NCBI RefSeq assembly: GCF_014653155.1
Contig: NZ_BNAF01000011.1
Coordinates: 124,001-188,000, forward strand
Direction: 5' to 3'
DNA: 64,000 bases
From: Sphingobacterium griseoflavum
GTDB taxonomy: Bacteria; Bacteroidota; Bacteroidia; Sphingobacteriales; Sphingobacteriaceae
Made by a program: the position numbers and the translations under genes. Below, piece after piece: positions 1-8,526 of this stretch. The notes beneath the pieces were generated by a model, which had not been told where the DNA came from, searched no databases, and saw nothing but the letters and a program-made list of their open reading frames with translations. The stretch's first letter is position 1. Every line of letters starts with the position of its first letter.

Positions 1-2
1 AG

Positions 3-1304
3 AAAGGCAGCTTGGAGGGACAGCGTTTCGCACGGCAGGAGGTGGGCGTGTTTGGTCGGCGTATTTTGCCAATGTTTACCGTAGACGGCACGTTGGGATA
101 CAATCGTTTCGGTACGAATTTTTACGGTATCCCATTGGCCGACGACCGTGTAACAACCTTGAATCCGACACCCGAGAAGCAGGTATTCAACGATATTTAC
201 TTTACGGGCGAACTGACCAGCAACTACGATCCCCAGAACGAAGATGCATTTAGTTACTCCGCGAAACTTGACGCTTATTCTTTTAGCGACCGTTTTGATG
301 CGAAGGAGACGTCGTTCGCAGTTTCAGCTTATTTCAATAAGCGTGTGCGCACATTTAACATCGGTGCGAATTTGAGTGTCGATGTAAACAATGTGGACGG
401 AACACCGAATAGCGGCGTGGCCGGAAAAACGAACAACTCGTTAGCCACGTTGAATCCCTATATTCGCTTTAAGGGCGATAATTACGCCATCACCTTGGGT
501 GCTAATTTTGTACCGGAATTTGGTGACAGTAGCAGCTTCAACATATTTCCTTCCGCAGAGCTTGATTTTGCCTTGGCGCCAGAATACTTCCATATTTTCG
601 GTGGGGTAAACGGTGGTGTCAAAAAAGCCTCTTATCGCGATTTCGCACGGCAGAATCCGTTCATTGGGCCTAATCTGGGCATACAGAATATGGTAGAACG
701 CTTAAATTTCTTTGGCGGTATCAAGGGAAATGCTGGCGCTACCTTTGGCTATAAGGTAAAGGCTATCTACCGTCAACTAGAGGGGCTACCTTTGTTTGTG
801 AACAATATGGAAACACCGTTTCAGTTTGATCTGGTGTACGATGGTAACGGAGATAAAGCTGTTCGACACGTGGGCTTGGAGGGTGAACTGAATGTGCGTT
901 TGTCCAAATTGGTTAACCTTGGCGGCCGTTTAAATATCGATCAATACACCGCTGCTCAGCAAGATGAAGTATGGCATACACCTAAAATGCGCCTAACGGC
1001 GAATGCTAGGTTTAATGTCTCCGAGAAATTATACATTGATGCGGAGGCCTTGTTTCATGGCGTATCGTATGCGAGGGCATATGCCTACGATGGAGATACT
1101 GGCGCAGTGATTCCTTCGGTTCCGTATGAACGTAGAGAAGTGCCTTCTTTTTTTGATCTGAGTGCTGGCGCTGAGTATAAAGCTACCAAACAATTGGGCT
1201 TGTTCGTCAAAGCCAATAACCTTTTTAATGTGGAGTACCAAACGTACTTGTACTACCCCAAATTAGGTTTTAACATACTCGGGGGCTTAAATTTTTCGTT
1301 TTAA
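3..1304 (+). CDS. TonB-dependent receptor, C-terminal barrel part (5' end outside window)
   Basis: The frame is already open at base 3, so the gene starts before the window; the TTG at base 12 is not a credible start. The visible 430 residues alternate short aromatic beta-strands and loops. They end in a typical outer-membrane terminal strand closing with Phe (GFNILGGLNFSF). The segment LGLFVKANNLFNVEYQTY is characteristic of the last strands of TonB-dependent receptors. The plug domain is not visible. Such receptors import large substrates across the outer membrane with energy from TonB-ExbB-ExbD, and genes for such a complex follow downstream. The substrate cannot be told. Confidence 0.75.
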   Translation, partial: KGSLEGQRFARQEVGVFGRRILPMFTVDGTLGYNRFGTNFYGIPLADDRVTTLNPTPEKQVFNDIYFTGELTSNYDPQNEDAFSYSAKLDAYSFSDRFDAKETSFAVSAYFNKRVRTFNIGANLSVDVNNVDGTPNSGVAGKTNNSLATLNPYIRFKGDNYAITLGANFVPEFGDSSSFNIFPSAELDFALAPEYFHIFGGVNGGVKKASYRDFARQNPFIGPNLGIQNMVERLNFFGGIKGNAGATFGYKVKAIYRQLEGLPLFVNNMETPFQFDLVYDGNGDKAVRHVGLEGELNVRLSKLVNLGGRLNIDQYTAAQQDEVWHTPKMRLTANARFNVSEKLYIDAEALFHGVSYARAYAYDGDTGAVIPSVPYERREVPSFFDLSAGAEYKATKQLGLFVKANNLFNVEYQTYLYYPKLGFNILGGLNFSF

Positions 1305-1317
1305 GCGCAGAAGATTA

Positions 1318-1325
1318 TAACTTTG
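1318..1325 (+). promoter_or_regulatory. Candidate -7 box (TAACTTTG) for the HU/SPOR gene
   Basis: TAACTTTG fits the Bacteroidota -7 consensus TAnnTTTG and lies 19 bases before the start codon at 1345. No TTG is found at the expected -33 position, so this is half a promoter by consensus. Confidence 0.4.
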
Positions 1326-1344
1326 CAATTAAGCATTACATAGG

Positions 1345-2409
1345 ATGAATTTAGGAAAAAACGTATATAATCTGTTAAAAAGACAACCCGAGGTTTATAT
1401 CAAAGGCTTGGGTGCCTTCAAGCGGAACCATACGCCAGCAACGTATGACGAAAAGCGACAGGTCTATCTTCCTCCTATCAGCTATATTGATTTTGACCAG
1501 ACGAGCCTGCGGGGGGCGGATTTTATCGCTTATGTCGCGCAACTACAGGCTATCGATAGGCGCGAGGCTGAAGTGCAAGTTGCTGATGTTGTACAAACCT
1601 TGCTGCGGGAGATTCGTGAGGAGGGGCAAGCGAAGTTGGATGATTTGGGGTTTTTAGTAAGTTATGGTGAGGGCTACGTATTTAAAGCATTAGATCTTTC
1701 CGGATTTAACTACGAGCCTATTGATGCAGCTATAGCGCCGCCGGTTGAGGTCCCACCCACTGTCGCGGCTGCAGAAACGCCTGGTCAGGCCTATTCCGAA
1801 GGAGATAAGCCAGCGTTAACACAGGAAGATGTACCAACAGAACAACCCGTTTCAGCGGAAATCTTGGAGCCATTTTTCGAGAACGGCAACTTGGGGAATC
1901 AGCAGGCTAAAAGTAATGCCATATGGTATATCTTGATTGCTCTACTAGCTTTAGCGACTATCGCCGCTTTATATTACTTCAATAAGCGGTCAAGCAGCGT
2001 TGTAGAACAGGTCGTCGTGGTTGATTCTCCGGAAAATGAGGTGGATACCACGGCTACGGCTCTACCGGTTGATACGCTAAGCCGCCCCGATTCGTTGGCA
2101 CTTGCGTTGATGGACAGCACGCAAGCAGAAATGTCTGCTGCTACGGAAGCTCCGCTCAACAACGATGTTACGCCTGATCAATGGCAAATTGTTATCGGCA
2201 TTCATCCGACAATGGCTAAGGCAAATGAGCATGCCGCAGCCATGCGAAAGAAAGGGTACACTAGTGTCCGTGCGGTGCCGAGCAAGATGGTGAAGAATAA
2301 TAAGAAAGTCATTTGGGACAGCTACGTCACGAAAGAGGAAATGGAAGCTGCCTTGCAATATGTTCGCAAGAATATCGAGAAGGATGCTTGGCCCGATAAA
2401 ATCAATTGA
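1345..2409 (+). CDS. HU-like domain / SPOR domain membrane protein
   Basis: A 354-residue inner-membrane protein. Residues 1-125 resemble the HU-like N-terminal module of Bacteroidota SPOR proteins (VYIKGLGAFKRNHTPATYD, then a second half starting near LDDLGFL). A Pro/Glu-rich linker follows, then one membrane segment at about 192-212 (AIWYILIALLALATIAALYYF). A second linker leads to a C-terminal SPOR-like domain from about 277 (DQWQIVIGIHPTMAKANEHA). SPOR domains bind peptidoglycan lacking stem peptides, often at division sites. The topology suggests a cytoplasmic HU-like part and a periplasmic SPOR part. It lies 38 bp before exbB and may be cotranscribed. The exact role is unknown. Confidence 0.75.
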   Translation: MNLGKNVYNLLKRQPEVYIKGLGAFKRNHTPATYDEKRQVYLPPISYIDFDQTSLRGADFIAYVAQLQAIDRREAEVQVADVVQTLLREIREEGQAKLDDLGFLVSYGEGYVFKALDLSGFNYEPIDAAIAPPVEVPPTVAAAETPGQAYSEGDKPALTQEDVPTEQPVSAEILEPFFENGNLGNQQAKSNAIWYILIALLALATIAALYYFNKRSSSVVEQVVVVDSPENEVDTTATALPVDTLSRPDSLALALMDSTQAEMSAATEAPLNNDVTPDQWQIVIGIHPTMAKANEHAAAMRKKGYTSVRAVPSKMVKNNKKVIWDSYVTKEEMEAALQYVRKNIEKDAWPDKIN

Positions 2410-2447
2410 TAAAATAAACCTTATAACAAAAATACACAAAAAAGACT

Positions 2448-3149
2448 ATGTCATTCATGCAAGATAATGTAACGATGGATTCTGTGAACACGGTTCAACA
2501 GCAAGCAGTACAGGTGGCAACAACGGGTGAGAATCTGAATCTTATCCAACTGTTGATGAAGGGTGGTTGGATTATGGTTCCGATTATTTTCCTTCTGTTT
2601 TTAGCGCTAGTCATATTTTTTGAACGCTATATCACGATTCGCAAAGCATCAAGAAGGGATTCCGGACTTATGTCTCAGATCAAAGGTAATGTCATGTCAG
2701 GCCGTTTGGACGCAGCCATAGCGGTGTGCCGATCAAGTAATTCAGCCCTTGCGCGGATGCTTCAAAAAGGACTTTCCCGAGTCGGACGCCCCATAAAGGA
2801 TATTGAAGGAGCAATCGAGAATGCAGGTAAGTTGGAAGTATCGAAGTTGGAGAAAAATATCAATATTCTCGGTATTGTTGCGGGGATTGCACCGATGCTG
2901 GGATTTGTAGGAACTATTTTTGGAGTCATCCAGATTTTTCGGGATGTGGAAGTAGCGGGCGGTATCGACATTGGTTCCGTATCAGGGGGATTATATGTGA
3001 AAATGATCGCATCGGCCAGCGGCCTTACCGTGGGTATCTTGGCCTATATCGGCTATCATGTCCTGAACATGATGGTAGAACGTGTTATTTTAAGGATGGA
3101 AACAGATTCCGTTGAGTTTATAGATTTGTTGGACGAACCAGGCGCTTAA
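2448..3149 (+). CDS. exbB: MotA/TolQ/ExbB proton channel family protein
   Basis: A 233-residue inner-membrane subunit of the proton-driven ExbB-ExbD motor that powers TonB. Three hydrophobic segments are visible: about 39-62 (GGWIMVPIIFLLFLALVIFF), about 143-172 with the conserved GIAPMLGFVGTIFGVIQIF, and about 187-212 (MIASASGLTVGILAYIGYHV). The second and third carry the small-residue and Thr pattern of the pore helices. ExbD and a TonB-like protein follow in the same direction, making this an energy-transduction module. TolQ is an alternative name by family, but the TonB-like partner favours ExbB. Confidence 0.9.
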   Translation: MSFMQDNVTMDSVNTVQQQAVQVATTGENLNLIQLLMKGGWIMVPIIFLLFLALVIFFERYITIRKASRRDSGLMSQIKGNVMSGRLDAAIAVCRSSNSALARMLQKGLSRVGRPIKDIEGAIENAGKLEVSKLEKNINILGIVAGIAPMLGFVGTIFGVIQIFRDVEVAGGIDIGSVSGGLYVKMIASASGLTVGILAYIGYHVLNMMVERVILRMETDSVEFIDLLDEPGA

Positions 3150-3183
3150 ATTTTAAAGCATTCGTTACTTTTTAATTTGGAAG

Positions 3184-3591
3184 ATGAATTTAAGAAATAG
3201 AAGACATAAGCCTACGGCAGAAGTACATACAGCGGCTTTGAACGACATCATGTTTTTCTTGATGTTGTTTTTCCTGTTGGCCTCTGCGGTGGCCAATCCG
3301 CAGGTGGTCAAGTTATTGCTGCCAAAGTCAAGTGCCGGTGAGCAGTCGGTCGCTAAAAAAACAATGACCGTGTCCATCACAGCGGATCTAAATTACCATG
3401 TCGATAAGCAGACGGTGAATCTTGAACAGCTTGAGCCTTTGATTCAAAGCCAAATCGTTAACGGCGATGAACTGACGATTATGCTCTACGCAGATAGCTC
3501 CGTGCCTATTCAACATGTTATTTCGGTCATGGATGTGGCAAACAGGAATCGTGTCAAGCTTGTTTTGGCAACAGAGCCAAAGAAAGATTAA
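3184..3591 (+). CDS. exbD: ExbD/TolR family biopolymer transport protein
   Basis: A 135-residue protein with a short basic N-terminus, one membrane helix at about 19-40 (LNDIMFFLMLFFLLASAVAN) and a periplasmic domain. Asp21 at the start of the helix is the expected proton-carrying residue of ExbD/TolR. It is 34 bp downstream of exbB. Many Bacteroidota carry two exbD genes in such loci; only one is present here. Acts with ExbB to transmit the proton-motive force to TonB. Confidence 0.9.
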   Translation: MNLRNRRHKPTAEVHTAALNDIMFFLMLFFLLASAVANPQVVKLLLPKSSAGEQSVAKKTMTVSITADLNYHVDKQTVNLEQLEPLIQSQIVNGDELTIMLYADSSVPIQHVISVMDVANRNRVKLVLATEPKKD

Positions 3592-3701
3592 AGAAGTAGG
3601 ATAAGCTGCGTCTTACTCATGCTCGTTCAGCAAAAATGACACAGCAGGATAAGCTATTGCTTTTTTGACTTTTTGATGTTGACTTTTTAATTTGAAAGAA
3701 G

Positions 3702-4523
3702 ATGTATTATCATTCGCAAGAGGAAAATAATCTGCCGAAAGCCCTCGGGTTGTCGACAGCGGTGATGGGGCTACTGGTGCTGATTGCGTTTTTCGTGGTT
3801 TTCGGCGGTGATGTACCGCGCTACGGAATGGGAGGGATAGTGGTGAACTATGGAACCGCAGAAGAAGGTATGGGCGATGACTATATGAGTGTTGACGAAC
3901 CGTCGATGGATGAAAATGCCAACAGTGTGAAACCCGATAAAATAGATCCCATTTCTACGCCGGTACCCACTCCATCCCAACAAGTGGCTGATAAAATTGT
4001 GGCTACGCAAGATCTAGAAGATGCGCCCGCTGTGCCAAAAAACGAAAAACCTGTCAAAGCCAATGCTGATGTGGCAACGACGGAAAAGAAAGACGCCAAA
4101 CCTGCGGTGAATCCCAATGCACTCTACAAGGGAAAAAAGAACAATGCAACGGGTACGGGCGATGGCACTGGCAGCACGGCAGGCAACCAAGGAAGTAATT
4201 TGGGAGACCCTTTGGCCAGCAACTATGGTGAAGGCGGCTCGGGAGACGGTAATATGATGCTGACTATTGCAAACCGTCGGTTCGAAGTTCCGCCGCGTAT
4301 CCAAGATGATGGCCAGCAGGCAGGGCGTGTTGCGGTAGAATTTAAGGTCAACAAAAGTGGTGTTGTGACGTATGCCCGGGCAGGGGTTCGTGGCACAACG
4401 ATTTCCAGCCGTAGCCTGTTGGAGAAATGTGAACGTGCGGTCATGGGTGCTAGGTTAAACCAGTTGCCAAATGCGCCCGACTCCCAGACGGGTGTGATCG
4501 TATTCAATTTCAAGTTAAGGTAG
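3702..4523 (+). CDS. TonB-like energy transducer
   Basis: A 273-residue protein with a single N-terminal membrane anchor (LGLSTAVMGLLVLIAFFVVF, about 16-35). A long Pro/Lys/Asp-rich and then Gly/Ser/Thr-rich spacer follows. The C-terminal domain from about 180 has TonB features (RVAVEFKVNKSGVVTYARAG, ending GVIVFNFKLR). It follows exbD after 110 bp, so it is the probable transducer partner of the ExbB/ExbD pair. The spacer resembles those of TonB/TolA proteins that span the periplasm. Paralogue identity cannot be assigned from sequence alone. Confidence 0.8.
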   Translation: MYYHSQEENNLPKALGLSTAVMGLLVLIAFFVVFGGDVPRYGMGGIVVNYGTAEEGMGDDYMSVDEPSMDENANSVKPDKIDPISTPVPTPSQQVADKIVATQDLEDAPAVPKNEKPVKANADVATTEKKDAKPAVNPNALYKGKKNNATGTGDGTGSTAGNQGSNLGDPLASNYGEGGSGDGNMMLTIANRRFEVPPRIQDDGQQAGRVAVEFKVNKSGVVTYARAGVRGTTISSRSLLEKCERAVMGARLNQLPNAPDSQTGVIVFNFKLR

Positions 4524-4529
4524 CCTTAC

Positions 4530-5840
4530 ATGATCAACACATATGATGAGGTAATCGCGTATCTTTATGCTCGCTTACCCATGTTTACACGCGATGGCGC
4601 TAGCGCCATAAAAAAAGATGTAAACAATATCATTCGTTTGTGCGCGGCGCTCGATAATCCCCACCAAAAATTTAAGTCTGTTCATGTTGCGGGAACCAAT
4701 GGAAAAGGTTCAACTTCGCATATGTTGGCTTCCATACTTGCGTCGGCAGGTTACAAGACTGGCTTGTATACTTCCCCGCATTTGGTTGATTTTCGAGAGC
4801 GTATACGCGTTAACGGAGAGATGATTCCAAAGGCTGAAGTCATCGCATTTGTCAACGACTATGTGCAGACGATCGATCAGATTAAGCCCTCTTTTTTTGA
4901 AGTTACAGTCGCCATGGCTTTCGACTATTTTGCCAAACAACAGGTTGATATTGCTATAATCGAAGTTGGTCTAGGTGGTCGTTTAGATAGTACCAACATT
5001 ATCCATCCCGAGTTATGCATCATTACAAATATCGGGATGGATCATATGGACCTTTTGGGCGATACCTTGCCAAAAATAGCCGCTGAAAAGGCAGGAATTA
5101 TGAAGGCCAGCGTACCGGTGATCATAGCAGAACGTGACGAACAGGTGGCCCCTGTTTTTGAAAGGCATGCCGCTTTGGTCGGGGCGCCACTACGATTTGC
5201 TACCGCCGACATGCAGGCGTTGGATGTGACAAGGGACGCCTCAGGCCTACACATCAATGTGCTTCAGGTGCAGGCCGGGAAGAAACAGTTATGGGATCTG
5301 CAGTTGACAGGTTTTTATCAACAAAAAAACTTATTGGGCGTCCTGGCAGCGGTTGACGAGCTTAAAAAGCAAGGCTGGCGTATTCAGGACGCACAAATAC
5401 GCGAAGGTCTATCGCATGTTCAAGAGTACACTGGTCTGCAGGGGCGTTGGCAAACCTTGTCGGTCGATCCGTTTATCATCTGTGATACGGGACATAATGA
5501 GGACGGAATCCGAGAAGTCGTACGAAATCTGCAGCAAACAGATTACGGTAGGTTACACATGGTCATTGGCGCCATGCGCGACAAAGATTTAAAACACATG
5601 CTGCCCCTTTTACCAACCGAGGCGCAATACTATTTCAGTAGCCCGGCCATGCCTCGGGCGTTGCCAGCAAAAGAGCTACGTGACGCGGCAAAACATTGGA
5701 AACTACGAGGCGAAGCGTTTGTTACCGTTGTCGATGCTTTGCAGGCAGCTAAAGAAAACTTTCAAAAAGGAGATCTCATTTTTGTTGGTGGAAGCACCTT
5801 TGTGGTCGCTGAAGTCCTGCAAGCAAATGGCTTCGCGTAA
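4530..5840 (+). CDS. folC: Folylpolyglutamate synthase / dihydrofolate synthase
   Basis: A 436-residue Mur-ligase-like enzyme that adds glutamate to dihydropteroate or reduced folates using ATP in the cytoplasm. The P-loop HVAGTNGKGSTSHML is at residues 52-66. The Mur-like signature IIEVGLGGRLDSTNI lies near 146-160, followed by ITNIGMDHMDLLG. The C-terminal ligand domain has the usual CDTGHNEDGI stretch. Length is normal for FolC. It starts 6 bp after the TonB-like gene and is probably in the same transcript. It converges with the SDR gene downstream. Confidence 0.93.
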   Translation: MINTYDEVIAYLYARLPMFTRDGASAIKKDVNNIIRLCAALDNPHQKFKSVHVAGTNGKGSTSHMLASILASAGYKTGLYTSPHLVDFRERIRVNGEMIPKAEVIAFVNDYVQTIDQIKPSFFEVTVAMAFDYFAKQQVDIAIIEVGLGGRLDSTNIIHPELCIITNIGMDHMDLLGDTLPKIAAEKAGIMKASVPVIIAERDEQVAPVFERHAALVGAPLRFATADMQALDVTRDASGLHINVLQVQAGKKQLWDLQLTGFYQQKNLLGVLAAVDELKKQGWRIQDAQIREGLSHVQEYTGLQGRWQTLSVDPFIICDTGHNEDGIREVVRNLQQTDYGRLHMVIGAMRDKDLKHMLPLLPTEAQYYFSSPAMPRALPAKELRDAAKHWKLRGEAFVTVVDALQAAKENFQKGDLIFVGGSTFVVAEVLQANGFA

Positions 5841-5880
5841 AATGGAGAGATTAGCCATCTCGAGCTGATCAATGATGCCT

Positions 5881-6624
5881 TTATTTGGCAAGATAGCCTC
5901 CATCCACAGGATAATAGCTGCCCGTTACAAAGCTCGCTTCGTCTGACGCTAACCATAAGGTTAAAGCGGCAACTTCCTCGGGCTTCCCCAAACGTTGCAT
6001 CGCATGTTGTTCAGCCAAGTACTTCTGGCTGTCCTGATCAATATGATCATCAATCAAAGGCGTCGATATAAAGCCGGGCCCAACCGCATTGATTCGTACA
6101 CCACGTGTTCCGTATTCCCAAGCAGCAGATTTTGTTAAACCTACCACACCGTGCTTGGCGGCCGCGTAGGCAGATGACTGCGCAAAGCCAACAGCACCCA
6201 AAATCGAAGCCATATTGATAATCGAGCCCCCAACCTTTTCTATCGCGGGAAGTTGGTAATGCATACCATAAAACACGCCATTTAGATTGATATTGATGAC
6301 ATTATCCCAAGCGTCTAGCGGATAATCGGCTACTGATGCAGCGGGCCCACCGATACCGGCGTTGTTGACGGCGATATGCAAGGCCCCGAAATTCTCAACG
6401 GCTACGTCCACGATTCTTTTGTTGTCTTCGGCCGAGGATGAATCGGCCCGAACAAATAAAATGCTGCCATCTTTGTCCGCATTCACTAATTCGTGCCCAA
6501 GCTTCTCATTCAAATCGGCCACGACGACTTTAGCCCCGGCCCTGATAAATTCTTCGACAATTGCTTTACCAATGCCAGAGACACCTCCTGTGACTATAGC
6601 GACTTTATTTTCTAGCTTTTTCAT
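5881..6624 (-). CDS. SDR family oxidoreductase
   Basis: A 247-residue classical short-chain dehydrogenase/reductase with a Rossmann fold and NAD(P) cofactor. The nucleotide motif TGGVSGIG is at 12-19, NNAG at 87-90, catalytic Ser140, and YAAAK at 153-157. The start at 6624 (MKKLENKV) was chosen because SDRs begin just before this first strand; the frame stays open upstream to 6717 without homologous sequence. The substrate is unknown; 3-oxoacyl-reductase-like and glucose dehydrogenase-like family members look alike. It lies alone, convergent with folC. Confidence 0.88.
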   Translation of the reverse strand: MKKLENKVAIVTGGVSGIGKAIVEEFIRAGAKVVVADLNEKLGHELVNADKDGSILFVRADSSSAEDNKRIVDVAVENFGALHIAVNNAGIGGPAASVADYPLDAWDNVININLNGVFYGMHYQLPAIEKVGGSIINMASILGAVGFAQSSAYAAAKHGVVGLTKSAAWEYGTRGVRINAVGPGFISTPLIDDHIDQDSQKYLAEQHAMQRLGKPEEVAALTLWLASDEASFVTGSYYPVDGGYLAK

Positions 6625-6747
6625 AAATCCTGCGATATGAAGACAATTTACGGAAAAGGCCGTAGGGAATTCAGGTCGCCTATCACCAAAATCGTGAAGA
6701 TGAAAATAAATTAACAAAAACCCCGGTATGTGACACTCGTTTGATGA

Positions 6748-7362
6748 TTAAAATCGATCAATCGTTCTAAAGGTCAGGTTGATACGCGGGCTCTTAATTT
6801 TTGTCGTCGGTGGCAAACGGTGCATCCAGTAATCCTGCGTTTGATCCTGCATAGTCAACAAACTGCCATGGGCGAGTTCGAGGTAAACCGTTTGTTTATT
6901 GAGCTTATGTTTGAAGCCAAATTTCCGTCGCGCACCAAACGTGACGGAAGCAATAACACCATGTTTCTTTAAATCTTTTTCCGCATCGCTATGCCATGCC
7001 ATGCCTTCGGATCCATCATGGTAGAGGTTGCACAAACAGGAGTTAAAGGTTGCACCGCTTTTAGCTTCCACGGCTTGCTTAATATATTCCAGCGGGGCAG
7101 TCCATGGCATCGCTGTTTTCAATACGCCGGAATAGGTATACTGAAAAGGCTGGTCCCCATACCACGCAACCTTTCGTTTCGTGTGGATAGTTTTTCCATA
7201 AATAACTGCCCGATCATGTTCCCAGGCGAGCTGTGCTAACAACTGCTGGTAGTAGTGATCCGCCAAAGTTTGCGGAAAAATTTGTCCATAGTAATATACG
7301 CTGCCATCGTAGGGAAGCAGGTTTCTTTCCGGTTGCGGATCTGCTTCAAATAGTATCATCAT
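6748..7362 (-). CDS. alkB: AlkB-like 2-oxoglutarate/Fe(II) dioxygenase
   Basis: A 204-residue DNA-repair dioxygenase that oxidatively removes alkyl groups from damaged bases. Iron ligands are visible as WHSD (His124, Asp126) and His181 in YWMHRLP. The 2-oxoglutarate-binding signature RINLTFR is at 193-199. The start at 7362 (or 7359, the next Met) overlaps the end of the Ada-like gene by 14-17 bp, indicating translational coupling. The longer open frame to 7530 is out-of-phase reading through ada. Coupling with the methyltransferase makes this an adaptive-response-like alkylation repair operon. Confidence 0.9.
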   Translation of the reverse strand: MMILFEADPQPERNLLPYDGSVYYYGQIFPQTLADHYYQQLLAQLAWEHDRAVIYGKTIHTKRKVAWYGDQPFQYTYSGVLKTAMPWTAPLEYIKQAVEAKSGATFNSCLCNLYHDGSEGMAWHSDAEKDLKKHGVIASVTFGARRKFGFKHKLNKQTVYLELAHGSLLTMQDQTQDYWMHRLPPTTKIKSPRINLTFRTIDRF

Positions 7363-8212
7363 GCATAGTTTGTATTGCGCTTTCCCAAGCGATAATTGCT
7401 GTTTTGCGAGGCAACCCCCAACGATACCCCCCCAAGAGGCCCGAAGTCTGTATGACGCGATGACAGGGGATGAGGTAAGCGATTGGATTTTGACCAATCG
7501 CTGTGCCGACGGCTCGAGACGCGGCAGCATTGCCTATCTCGGAAGCGACCTGTTGGTAGCTGACTAATTTTCCCATCGGAATTTTTAGAAGAGCCTCCCA
7601 CACGCGCAATTGGAAAGGCGTACCTCGAAGGTGTAGTTTTAAGGCCTGTAGGTTTGACCAATCGCGGTGGAAAAAGGCGATGACGGCATCATGCAACGGC
7701 CTATGTTCGTTGGCAAAAGTCGCATTTGGAAAGCTCATGAAAAGTGATTCACGTAGGTTGTCAATTCCATTTTCGAAAGCAACCTCGCAAACGCCCTTGC
7801 TTGTAGAAGCGATCAGCATGTTGCCAAAAGGTGAGGGGTAGATGGCATAACAGATCGTCAACGATCGGCCCCCCAATTTGTATTCCGCAGGCGTCATGCC
7901 TTCGATTTGGATAAACAAATCGTGCAATCGGCTAGTACTGGAAAGACCAGTTTCCAAAGAAGCGTGAAAGAGGTTGGTTTGTGATCCCGTCAATAAGCGT
8001 TTTGCATGTTGTATGCTCGTATATTGAAGAAATTTCTTAGGGCTGATACCCGCCCATTCCTGAAAGATGCGCTGAAAATGCTCTGGGCTAACATGCACGT
8101 GCCCCGCGATATCCGATAGAGACGGCTGCGCTCGAAAATTTTGCTGCAGAAAGGCGATAGCCTTGGCGATGCGTTCAAAGTTTAAGTGATCTTGCGGCTT
8201 TTCCATATTCAA
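7346..8212 (-). CDS. Ada-like AraC regulator / O6-methylguanine-DNA methyltransferase fusion
   Basis: A 288-residue protein with two parts. Residues 10-110 form an AraC-type helix-turn-helix domain (SLSDIAGHVHVSPEHFQRIF). Residues 120-285 form a methylated-DNA-cysteine methyltransferase with the suicide-cysteine motif PCHRV (Cys250). The N-terminal zinc domain of E. coli Ada, which senses methylphosphotriesters, is absent, so activation must work differently or the protein may be a constitutive regulator/repair enzyme. It is the first gene of an operon with the AlkB-like gene, which it overlaps. The start at 8212 could equally be the second Met at 8206. Confidence 0.9.
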   Translation of the reverse strand: MNMEKPQDHLNFERIAKAIAFLQQNFRAQPSLSDIAGHVHVSPEHFQRIFQEWAGISPKKFLQYTSIQHAKRLLTGSQTNLFHASLETGLSSTSRLHDLFIQIEGMTPAEYKLGGRSLTICYAIYPSPFGNMLIASTSKGVCEVAFENGIDNLRESLFMSFPNATFANEHRPLHDAVIAFFHRDWSNLQALKLHLRGTPFQLRVWEALLKIPMGKLVSYQQVASEIGNAAASRAVGTAIGQNPIAYLIPCHRVIQTSGLLGGYRWGLPRKTAIIAWESAIQTMHDDTI

Positions 8213-8526
8213 ATGTCCAAATTTTCGAACGCATAAAAAATCTGTTTCTTGTGAAAATACGAATTATCCCTTGTCCCGATAATTTTCCATAGTGCTTCAT
8301 ACAGAAATAGCGAGAGAGATGGTCGACCTACGACACGTTTTCATATTCGTGGCTGTACAAATCACCGTTCCTATCCATTATCATAATAAAGCCTTTGTAA
8401 CACGATATTTTCCTTAGGTATGATTTTTTTATAAAAATTACGCAATCGATTGTTTTTAATTATTTTTTATTATACAAGAAAAAATAATTAAAATTGAGAA
8501 GAAACACACTATAAATCACTACAATT
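8213..8526. other. Divergent intergenic region, no gene seen
   Basis: These 314 AT-rich bases separate the leftward ada-like gene from the rightward M60-like gene and must hold both promoters. No ORF or RNA gene and no convincing TTG-N19-TAnnTTTG pair was found. The last 120 bases are especially AT-rich. Confidence 0.4.

Noticed and set aside
3599..3655. Short direct repeat AGGATAAGCT between exbD and the TonB-like gene
   Set aside because: Ten bases repeated once, without further structure; likely chance.
3771..4513. Several minus-strand ORFs of 78-96 codons across the TonB-like gene
   Set aside because: They mirror the low-complexity Pro/Gly/Ser spacer of the sense gene and show no start signals or family motifs.
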